Positions 32,544-38,623 of a stretch of DNA of 38,623 nt are shown one piece after another (positions within the stretch are counted from its first letter, which is position 1; each line of letters starts with the position of its first letter). The notes under the pieces are model-generated. The model had not been told where the DNA came from, ran no database searches, and saw only the letters and a list, made by a program, of their open reading frames with translations. A program made the translations under genes and the position numbers. The DNA is from an uncultured Bacilli bacterium (GTDB lineage Bacteria; Bacillota_I; Bacilli_A; RF39; UBA660), in NCBI GenBank assembly GCA_947589495.1, contig CANQAK010000006.1, positions 1 through 38,623 of the forward strand, in the 5' to 3' direction.

Positions 32544-35025
32544 AAAGTATCATTCCTATACCTGTTGTCAATAGCAAAACAGGTATAACTATTATAAGAT
32601 GGTTAAACTCTGCATCAGTATTTGGAACTTCAATTATTAATTCATCGGCTAATGTTGCTTTAACTATCTCATTATTTTCTTTAATACTGAAATATTGACG
32701 TTCCGGATTAATTTTATAGCCCTCTGGTGCATTTTTTTCTAATATATAATAATCACCAACTGGTAAATCATTTATTATAATTTTACCGTTTTCATCAGTA
32801 ACACCAGTAAAAATCAATTCATCTTTATTTGTATATATTTCAATTGTTGTATTTGGTAATGGTTTTCCTGTTGAAACGTCGGTTTTAGTAAATTCTAACG
32901 TTCCTTTTTTATATTTATTTAAAATATCAAAAGACTTTAAAATTACTTCTGTATATTGATCCTTATATGATAATTGGAATTTATATTTTGTATTATCTAA
33001 AACTAATTTATCATTTGGCACTTTTGTTTCAACCACGTAATACTTTCCTAAATACATATCATCTAATTCAGCTAATCCTTCTTCATCAGATTTAATTGTT
33101 GCTACTAAATCATTCTTTTTATAATGAATAACACCATCTTTAGTAACAATATCCTCATCAGCATATATACCAAATTCAGCATCTTTCAAAGGTATTTCTT
33201 CATAATGATACGATCCATCTTCTATAACTAACTTTTCAGCAGTTTTCTTTATAGTTAATCTTCCTTTTACTTGTTTATTTGCATACTTAACTAATATCAT
33301 TGCTCCATAATCATTATCATAAATAACTTCAGAATTTTCACCAATTTCAAATTCATATGGTTTTGTATTCCATAAATAGCCATCTATTTTTTGGTCTATT
33401 TCTTCCAAAATATATTTACCAGAGCTTAAAGCATATGGTGTTATAAATTCACCATCATTTGTGGTTTCAAATTCGCATATTTTTTCAGCGTTAGGATAAG
33501 TTATTGTTTGACATACATACTCTTTTTTACTAACATCAAAAATCTTAAATTTAATACCACTCATATTAATTTTCTTGCCTGATTCACTATCTATTTTAAT
33601 TAATTTTAGTTTTGCCTTTATCTCTGAATTTGAAAGCAATTTATAATATGGATCATCAGTATATTCATTAATAACAATTTCAAAATCATCTACTTTATAA
33701 TGGTCTTTTGAAGATGTTACTTGTTTTATAACATAAATTCCATATGGTAATTTAATAGAGGCAAAACCCTTTTCATCTGTTGTAATACTTGCTACCTTTT
33801 TGCCAGATGATTTCAAATAAATATCAAACTTAACGTTTGGTTCACCAGTAAGAAAACCTGTCTTATCGGTTGCAAACACTTTAAAGATATTGACATCTCT
33901 TTCTATTACTTTTTCATAAACAGTTACTTCAGGATACAAATCATCACTCGTTATACTAAAGTAATATTTTGTTTTATCATCTAACTCATAACCAGTTGAT
34001 GCTTTTTCTTCAAGCAAATAGTATTCTCCTTGATGAGGCAACATTCCGCTAGTTATTACACCATCATTTCCGGTAGTAATAGTACCAACCTTTGTTCCAT
34101 CAGTTTTATAAATACCATAAGTTGCACCTTTAAGTGTTGCATCACCTTGAGCTATTGCTAACCCAGTATCCTTATCTACTTTATGGATTGTAACTTTACC
34201 ACCGATAGAATTTATTTTAATACTTGCAGTTACTGGATCTAAATTACCAGCAAATAACAAATTTTGAGCGGTATCAGAAACATAAGCCAATGATGTTCTT
34301 CCTAATCTATTTGACTTTTTACTAAAATTAATTGTTATATTACCAATCTCATTTGGTGTTATATATAATATATTTCCTTCTTTTCTATAACTTGCATCTC
34401 CATCTATGGACACGTCGTAATATTGTAATACGTTATTTGTATCAGTTAAAGTTATTGTATTATCAACAACATCAGTAATTGATTGATTATTAAATGATGG
34501 TCTTTTATAATGATTATTAACCAAATTTAATAGTTCTTGTGATTCAGTTTCAAATTGGCTAATTTTGCTTCCGTGAAATGAATCAACCCAATATACATCC
34601 CATCCTAGATTGTAAGCTTTCCAAATTTCATATTGGGTAATTGCATACCATTTTGAGTCAGTATGGTTTCCATAACCATATCCATAATAAGCAAGCAAGT
34701 TAATCCTATTCCATGTTTCTTGCGACATTGAAGCAAGTGAAGCTTGGTTGCTATCATAACCATTAATTAAAACTCCACTAGCAAAATCGACCCCAGGTTG
34801 AATACAGTAAACTACTTCTCCATCAGATGTTCTATGGTAAATTCTAATTCTTTCAGAACGTTCCACTCCATCTTTAGTTTTTGAAACATATACTTTTGGC
34901 GTAATCCATTCATAATAAAAAGAATCGCTAGTTAATGCTTTAGTTTTAATTGATGGAATACTAAAAATTATTCCAAACAAAAAAATGGGTATAGCCCATT
35001 TGAGTTTTTTTAAAATTTTATTCAT
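32506..35025 (-). CDS. Thioester/Cna-B repeat surface adhesin with sorting signal
   Basis: An 839-aa cell-wall-anchored adhesin. Signal peptide about 1-30. A thioester domain follows with VVYCIQPGVD (Cys74) and YAITQYEIW (Gln131), which would form the internal Cys-Gln bond used for covalent host or partner-cell binding. Five or more Cna-B/SpaA-type repeats then occur, each ending in an E-box-like strand (YYLLEEKAS, YILEEIDQK, YYVVETKVP, YYILEKNAPEGY). The C-terminus is VPNTDAE, a hydrophobic helix and KKRKNK: a VPNTD sorting motif in place of LPxTG. Likely mediates mating-pair contact or host attachment. The sortase gene overlaps its 3' end. Confidence 0.9.
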   Translation of the reverse strand: MNKILKKLKWAIPIFLFGIIFSIPSIKTKALTSDSFYYEWITPKVYVSKTKDGVERSERIRIYHRTSDGEVVYCIQPGVDFASGVLINGYDSNQASLASMSQETWNRINLLAYYGYGYGNHTDSKWYAITQYEIWKAYNLGWDVYWVDSFHGSKISQFETESQELLNLVNNHYKRPSFNNQSITDVVDNTITLTDTNNVLQYYDVSIDGDASYRKEGNILYITPNEIGNITINFSKKSNRLGRTSLAYVSDTAQNLLFAGNLDPVTASIKINSIGGKVTIHKVDKDTGLAIAQGDATLKGATYGIYKTDGTKVGTITTGNDGVITSGMLPHQGEYYLLEEKASTGYELDDKTKYYFSITSDDLYPEVTVYEKVIERDVNIFKVFATDKTGFLTGEPNVKFDIYLKSSGKKVASITTDEKGFASIKLPYGIYVIKQVTSSKDHYKVDDFEIVINEYTDDPYYKLLSNSEIKAKLKLIKIDSESGKKINMSGIKFKIFDVSKKEYVCQTITYPNAEKICEFETTNDGEFITPYALSSGKYILEEIDQKIDGYLWNTKPYEFEIGENSEVIYDNDYGAMILVKYANKQVKGRLTIKKTAEKLVIEDGSYHYEEIPLKDAEFGIYADEDIVTKDGVIHYKKNDLVATIKSDEEGLAELDDMYLGKYYVVETKVPNDKLVLDNTKYKFQLSYKDQYTEVILKSFDILNKYKKGTLEFTKTDVSTGKPLPNTTIEIYTNKDELIFTGVTDENGKIIINDLPVGDYYILEKNAPEGYKINPERQYFSIKENNEIVKATLADELIIEVPNTDAEFNHLIIVIPVLLLTTGIGMILYAKKRKNKSQSN

Positions 35026-35046
35026 TTTTTTCTTTTCCTCCTTAAT

Positions 35047-35071
35047 AAAAAAATACTCATAATGAGTATTT
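35047..35071 (-). terminator. Terminator between Thr-rich gene and adhesin
   Basis: AAATACTCAT-A-ATGAGTATTT, folding as an 8-bp stem with a 5-nt loop, followed on the minus strand by a run of T. It lies 4 nt after the Thr-rich gene and just before the ribosome site of the adhesin, so it may partly uncouple the two. Confidence 0.65.
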
Positions 35072-35074
35072 AAA

Positions 35075-35668
35075 TCAGTTTATATTGTGCCAATCATAAT
35101 TATTACCATTATCATCTTGTAAAGATAACATATAATAAGTTACTCCGCAATCATCTGTCATATGAGAACATGTATAACCATATCTCCCCAAATATGAATC
35201 ACCTTTATTAGTACACTCTTTTTCTGTTTTGAAATCAGCTCTAAACCAAGAAAAAGAGAATTTTTTTGAGGTGCAACTTTTAGTCGTTGTTGTCGTAGTT
35301 GTTGTTTTCGTTGTGACTATTGGTTTCGTTGTGGTTGTTGTTTGTTTGCTTTGTTGAGTGGTCTGTTTTTTAGACGTTTTAGCAACACTTGTGGTTGTAG
35401 AAACTTCCTCTTTTGAGTTATTTGAAGTTGAATTAACTTTTGTTGTATCAGCATTATTTTCAGATTTTTGTGAAGTTTCATCTTTCTTGTCTATTGCTTC
35501 TTCGGTTTTATTGTTATTTTTGGTAGTAGTTGTAATTTCTTTATTACTCTTATTGTTTGTTTCTTTTGTACTAACTTTCTTTGAGTTAATACCAATTAAA
35601 CCTAGAACAACAAACGTAATAATTACCACAAAAAATACTAATACTGCAATCATTTTTTTCTTCTTCAT
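35075..35668 (-). CDS. Membrane-anchored Thr-rich protein with Cys-rich end
   Basis: A 197-aa protein. One N-terminal helix (MIAVLVFFVVIITFVVLGLI) is not followed by a lipobox, so it is probably an uncleaved anchor. Residues 30-130 are a disordered Thr/Ser/Lys stalk with a run of eight Thr at 122-129 encoded by ACA/ACG/ACT codons. The last 65 residues form a compact domain with four Cys (132, 152, 167, 174), probably disulfide-linked, with WFRADFKTEKEC and YTCSHMTDDCGVTYYML. It would display this small domain outside the membrane. Own promoter, own terminator. Function unknown; entry exclusion, adhesion or inhibition are possibilities. Confidence 0.75.
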   Translation of the reverse strand: MKKKKMIAVLVFFVVIITFVVLGLIGINSKKVSTKETNNKSNKEITTTTKNNNKTEEAIDKKDETSQKSENNADTTKVNSTSNNSKEEVSTTTSVAKTSKKQTTQQSKQTTTTTKPIVTTKTTTTTTTTKSCTSKKFSFSWFRADFKTEKECTNKGDSYLGRYGYTCSHMTDDCGVTYYMLSLQDDNGNNYDWHNIN

Positions 35669-35693
35669 AACTTTTCACTCCTCTTTAGGTAAA

Positions 35694-35723
35694 ATCATAG
35701 CACTAATTTTAATTTTTTGTCAA
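35694..35723 (-). promoter_or_regulatory. Promoter of the Thr-rich surface protein
   Basis: Minus strand: TTGACA (35723-35718), 18-nt spacer, TATGAT (35699-35694), 25 nt before the ATG at 35668, with AGAGGAGTG as ribosome site. Confidence 0.65.
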
Positions 35724-35822
35724 TTTTTTCCACCTTTATTATTCTTTTCAGTTAGTAATATATAGCTAGTAAAAATATAGGGGTAGATTGTAAGAAGGGG
35801 AATTATGTAAAATGTACTCCCA

Positions 35823-36755
35823 CTATCTTTGCCTATCTTTAGACTTTTCTAAATATTTATTATAGTAATCCAAGGCTTTAAATATGTATTCTTTATATTG
35901 AGTCAATGGTATAGTTCTAGGTAATTTATTACGTAAACTATTAATATCTATTTTCAACTTTTCCACTTGATTAGGTTTTTCTTGTGCTAATAAATCATCT
36001 ATTTTCTTTTTACTTAAATCACCTAACTTACTTAACATTTTTAATTCTTGTGCTTGTGACAATGAAGGTGTAGATTGATTGATCTCTATACTATTAAGTA
36101 ACCATTGTTGTTCTTCTTTAGAAATAAAAGATATTTCTACGGCTGGAGAAAAAGCAATTTGTCCATTATCAACCATTTGTAATATTGGACTAATTAAGTT
36201 TGTTAAACGTATATATCTTTGAATTTGTGATTTGCTATCTTCACTATCGTTTGATAATTTATCAACTGACGTTAACTTCTCCCCAACTTGGTCAGAAGTT
36301 AAATCATTTCTAAAACCTTGTCTTTTCATGGCTTCTAGTTTCATTTTATATGCAAATGCTTTTTCGCTTGGTAATATATTCTCCCTTTGCATATTACTAT
36401 CAACCATTATAATGGTAGCTTCCTCATCTGTTAAATCTCTAATAATACATGGAATTGTAGTTTTATTAGCTAATTCACTTGCCCTTTTTCTCCTATGACC
36501 TGATATCATCTCATATCTTCCATTATCTTTTTTTCTTACTAAAGCTGGAACTAATACACCATTGTCCTTAATACTCTCTGTTATTTTTTTCATTTCTTCA
36601 TTATCAAGAACTTTAAAAGGATGGTTAGGAAAATCATCTATTATAGTTAAATCAATATCAACTACTTTTTCTAACTTATCATTTTTTCTATCTTCTTCAG
36701 TAGTAAATAAATCATCTAACTTGGGAAGTGGCATCTTTGAATAATCTTTTTTCAT
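35823..36755 (-). CDS. parB: ParB-family partition protein
   Basis: A 310-aa ParB/Noc-type protein. The N-terminal nuclease-like CTPase domain has KVLDNEEMKKITESIKDNGV, MISGHRRKRASE (GHRR box) and VDSNMQRENILPSEKAFAYK. A central helix-turn-helix follows (DQVGEKL ... SKSQIQRYIRLTNL). It probably binds parS sites on the element and works with ParA to keep the excised circle stable. AGGAGG lies 9 nt before the ATG; the start overlaps the parA end by 44 nt. I could not find an obvious parS repeat in the window. Confidence 0.93.
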   Translation of the reverse strand: MKKDYSKMPLPKLDDLFTTEEDRKNDKLEKVVDIDLTIIDDFPNHPFKVLDNEEMKKITESIKDNGVLVPALVRKKDNGRYEMISGHRRKRASELANKTTIPCIIRDLTDEEATIIMVDSNMQRENILPSEKAFAYKMKLEAMKRQGFRNDLTSDQVGEKLTSVDKLSNDSEDSKSQIQRYIRLTNLISPILQMVDNGQIAFSPAVEISFISKEEQQWLLNSIEINQSTPSLSQAQELKMLSKLGDLSKKKIDDLLAQEKPNQVEKLKIDINSLRNKLPRTIPLTQYKEYIFKALDYYNKYLEKSKDRQR

Positions 36756-37545
36756 TATCTAATACCTCCTTTGCAAAAGATGAATATGCCAAAGCTACCT
36801 TACTATTTTTATGATAAGTAAAAATACTTTGTCCATGTGAGGTGGATTCTGCTGTTTTAACTGCTAGCGGAATATGTGTTTTATAGAATTTCAATTGTTT
36901 ACCATATTCATTTTGTAATTGATATTTCACTTCTTTTGATAAATTAGTTCGTTCATCAACTAAAGTAAATAATATCCCATCTATCTCTAAATTGGGATTT
37001 ATTCGCCTTCTAACACGTGTAATTGTGTTAATAAGATGTGTCATACCTTTTGCAGCTAAAAATTGACTCTGAACGGGTATTATTACGCTATTAGCACATG
37101 CAAGGGCATTTATAGTTAACATTCCTAAACTTGGCATACAATCTATAATTATATAATCATATTTTTCCTTTAATGGTTCTAAACAATTTTTTAATGTGTA
37201 TTCTCTACTCATTGCATTTACTAAAGACATTTCTAACGCTGATAAATCCAAGTTAGATGGTATTAAATCTATTTTTTCATCATGATGTAATATAGCATCA
37301 TTTATTTTAATATCATTGTCATTCATTGACTGTTCCATTAAATCCGCTAAAGTTATTGGTATTTCATCTTGTTTATACCATCCCATACAAGTAGTTAAAT
37401 CTCCTTGTGGATCTGCATCAACTAATAAAACTTTTTTACCTAACTTTGATAAAGCTACCCCTAAATTAAAAGTCGTCGTCGTTTTACCTACTCCGCCTTT
37501 TTGGTTTGCAATAGCAATAATCTGACTTTTTGACACAATTTTCAT
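36712..37545 (-). CDS. parA: ParA/Soj-family partition ATPase
   Basis: A 277-aa ParA. It has the deviant Walker A ANQKGGVGKTTTTFNLG (residues 13-29), DADPQGD (A'), YIIIDCMPSLGMLT (Walker B) and VIIPVQSQFLAAKG. It partitions or stabilises the excised element with ParB. The ATG at 37545 overlaps the previous stop as ATGA, but GAGGGGAG lies directly against it; a GTG three codons later has normal 9-nt spacing and may be the true start. Confidence 0.95.
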   Translation of the reverse strand: MKIVSKSQIIAIANQKGGVGKTTTTFNLGVALSKLGKKVLLVDADPQGDLTTCMGWYKQDEIPITLADLMEQSMNDNDIKINDAILHHDEKIDLIPSNLDLSALEMSLVNAMSREYTLKNCLEPLKEKYDYIIIDCMPSLGMLTINALACANSVIIPVQSQFLAAKGMTHLINTITRVRRRINPNLEIDGILFTLVDERTNLSKEVKYQLQNEYGKQLKFYKTHIPLAVKTAESTSHGQSIFTYHKNSKVALAYSSFAKEVLDNEKRLFKDATSQVR

Positions 37546-38327
37546 CTCCCCTCATCATCTTTTACTTCATGATTATCAAAAAAATAACTATTGTCATCTT
37601 CTACATATAGTTCCTCATTATAATTATTGAGTCTTCTAAAATTTGATTCGATTGATGTTTTAAAATATCCAAATTTATTTGTAATGATATTTCCTTCTTC
37701 ATCAGTAAATTCTCTAGACATTACCCTTTTAACAATATAATGTATCGCAGAATACAATTCCGTATATGAATATCCATCAACTACTAATTTATTAAATAAA
37801 CTATCATATAAAGGAATTTGTTCTTCATCATAAGTAATATATTTTTCCCTTATTAATTCATTTATTAATGATTTATGTTGCAAAATATAAGATTTATCTA
37901 CTTTCTCTATTTTATCTTTAGTTAAATTAGTTTGATTATATTTAGTATTTTGATATATGTCACCTTTTACGATATTTCCTGCCTCCATATATCCCGTAAG
38001 GCTATATGGTAAATTTTCTTTTCTAAGTTCTAAATCATAAGGTTCTTCATAAACAAAGTAATTCCATTCATAATGCCCGTTTTCATCTCTTATTCGCTCT
38101 CTTTTTAGATATTTAAGTTCTTCGAGTTTCTTTAAAATTGTTCTAATAGCTTTTTCACCGATGCCTAATGATTTTTTAAAATTCGTATAGTTAAATTTCC
38201 AATCATCGGGCTTACTCAACATAAATAATAGAAAACCTTTTCCATCAGGTTTTAAATTTATGTCATTAATAAAATAATTATTAACGGTTGTAAAATTACA
38301 AGTTTTTTGCTTTCTTAAAATTGCCAT
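37542..38327 (-). CDS. Helix-turn-helix replication-initiator-like protein
   Basis: A 261-aa protein. Residues 1-95 form a winged helix of the RepA-N/DnaD-like type: NFTTVNNYFINDINLKPDGK, then GFLLFMLSKPDDWKFNYTNF, LGIGEKAIRTILKKLEELKY and a wing. The C-terminal part is helical with YSYTELYSAIHYIVKRVM. Genes of this type commonly stand just ahead of parA in ICEs and may let the excised circle replicate. GGAGGAG precedes the ATG at 7-10 nt; the stop is coupled to parA. Confidence 0.8.
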   Translation of the reverse strand: MAILRKQKTCNFTTVNNYFINDINLKPDGKGFLLFMLSKPDDWKFNYTNFKKSLGIGEKAIRTILKKLEELKYLKRERIRDENGHYEWNYFVYEEPYDLELRKENLPYSLTGYMEAGNIVKGDIYQNTKYNQTNLTKDKIEKVDKSYILQHKSLINELIREKYITYDEEQIPLYDSLFNKLVVDGYSYTELYSAIHYIVKRVMSREFTDEEGNIITNKFGYFKTSIESNFRRLNNYNEELYVEDDNSYFFDNHEVKDDEGR

Positions 38328-38357
38328 TCGTTTTTTCTCCTCCCTAAAAAATAAAAA

Positions 38358-38377
38358 AAGATGAAATTAATCATCTT
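38358..38377 (-). terminator. Terminator of the bacteriocin-like operon
   Basis: AAGATGA / TCATCTT stem (7 bp, 6-nt loop), followed on the minus strand by TTTTTTTATTTTTT. It overlaps the stop of the 42-aa gene and separates it from the replication gene. Confidence 0.7.
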
Positions 38378-38504
38378 ATTCAATAATTAGGAAAGCATCA
38401 AATCTAACTATTTGATGAACATAATTAAATCTTTTTGTTGGATTTGTATCAAATGTTTTTCTTTTGAATTCTTTATAAATACGGTATCTTTGAGACTTTG
38501 TCAT
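38376..38504 (-). CDS. Small basic protein coupled to the bacteriocin-like gene
   Basis: A 42-aa ORF, MTKSQRYRIYKEFKRKTFDT...RFDAFLIIE. Its ATG overlaps the TAA of the preceding peptide gene (TAATG), a form of stop-start coupling, and its stop lies in the terminator. It is strongly basic with no membrane helix, so it does not look like a classical immunity protein. It may be a chaperone or regulator, or it may not be functional. I do not recognise it. Confidence 0.5.
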   Translation of the reverse strand: MTKSQRYRIYKEFKRKTFDTNPTKRFNYVHQIVRFDAFLIIE

Positions 38505-38623
38505 TAAAGCTTGATTTGTCCATCAAATATTCCTACTACGAAGGTTACTCCGGCTATTATTCCAGCTATTAGCCAACCGCTTATAGCTCCTGCTTTTATG
38601 TGTTTTAATTCTTTTGTATTTAA
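38504..38623 (-). CDS. Bacteriocin-like precursor, 5' end beyond window
   Basis: The last 39 codons are visible: LNTKELKHIKAGAISGWLIA..., ending GIFDGQIKL. The front (NTKELKHIKAG) looks like the end of a double-glycine-type leader, with Ala-Gly at the cleavage position instead of Gly-Gly. The mature part is a short hydrophobic, glycine-containing helix with a GxxxG motif (GIIAG), as in class II unmodified or two-peptide bacteriocins. The start codon must lie a few codons beyond the right edge. No processing ABC transporter is in the window. Alternatively it is a small membrane peptide without antimicrobial role. Confidence 0.6.
   Translation of the reverse strand, partial: LNTKELKHIKAGAISGWLIAGIIAGVTFVVGIFDGQIKL

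Noticed and set aside
35358-35765. Long plus-strand ORF opposite the Thr-rich gene
   Set aside because: It is the complement of the repetitive Thr codons, has no ribosome site and no domain. Similar plus-strand ORFs opposite the transfer and cargo genes are also antisense shadows.
35823-37545. parS site near parAB
   Set aside because: No palindrome resembling TGTTTCACGTGAAACA was found by eye; a diverged ICE-specific site cannot be excluded.
1-38623. Window ends joining as a closed circle
   Set aside because: Joining the left and right edges does not put the two leader-like peptides in one sensible frame, and no terminal overlap is seen.

Overview
The window is a very AT-rich stretch that reads as almost all of an integrative and conjugative element (ICE) from a low-GC gut-type Bacillota (or related Mycoplasmatota/RF39-like) bacterium. 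The basis is Gram-positive style ribosome binding sites, standard code with TGA as stop, sortase-anchored and Thr-rich surface proteins, and a Tn1549/CTn-like gene order. Nearly every gene is on the minus strand, so the element is best read from right to left. No rRNA, tRNA or CRISPR array was seen.

Right end to about 31.2 kb: the tail of a bacteriocin-like double-glycine-type peptide with a coupled 42-aa partner and a terminator; then a maintenance block (helix-turn-helix replication-initiator-like protein, ParA, ParB); then a surface block (Thr-rich membrane-anchored protein with a Cys-rich C-terminal domain, a large thioester/Cna-B adhesin, its sortase), an unknown protein and SSB. From 31.2 to 18.8 kb lies the transfer machinery: a hairpin-rich segment (candidate oriT or leader RNA), a DUF3789-type micro-membrane protein, MobC, relaxase, PcfB, VirD4 coupling protein, VirB2/Maff2-like and VirB6-like membrane proteins, an ArdC-type antirestriction protein, two unknowns, PrgI/VirB3, VirB4 and a CHAP-domain hydrolase.

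From 18.7 to 5.1 kb lies cargo, in two transcription units. The first is an adenylate-forming ligase followed by a membrane hybrid kinase whose phospho-accepting His is replaced by Gln. The second is a compact ten-gene operon: SDR dehydrogenase, ManA-like isomerase, HAD phosphatase, APH-fold phosphotransferase, NodU/CmcH carbamoyltransferase, nucleotidyltransferase, NUDIX hydrolase, a kinase-NUDIX fusion with a dead thymidylate-kinase-like front domain, an intact thymidylate-kinase-like enzyme, and a transglutaminase-like Cys/His/Asp protein. This operon starts from a strong promoter through a leader that can fold as terminator or antiterminator. The gene set looks like an intracellular pathway that makes and phosphorylates or carbamoylates a sugar- or nucleoside-like molecule. 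No transporter, glycosyltransferase or named pathway accounts for it. This is the best candidate for an undescribed system here.

The left 5 kb is the regulatory and excision module: XRE repressor, ArpU-like and sigma-like regulators, a ribbon-helix-helix protein, two structured RNA candidates (one with its own promoter and terminator, one closed by a perfect 12-bp stem), three small ORFs and a large serine recombinase. A second bacteriocin-leader-like start (MKLSNTELKNI) runs off the left edge.
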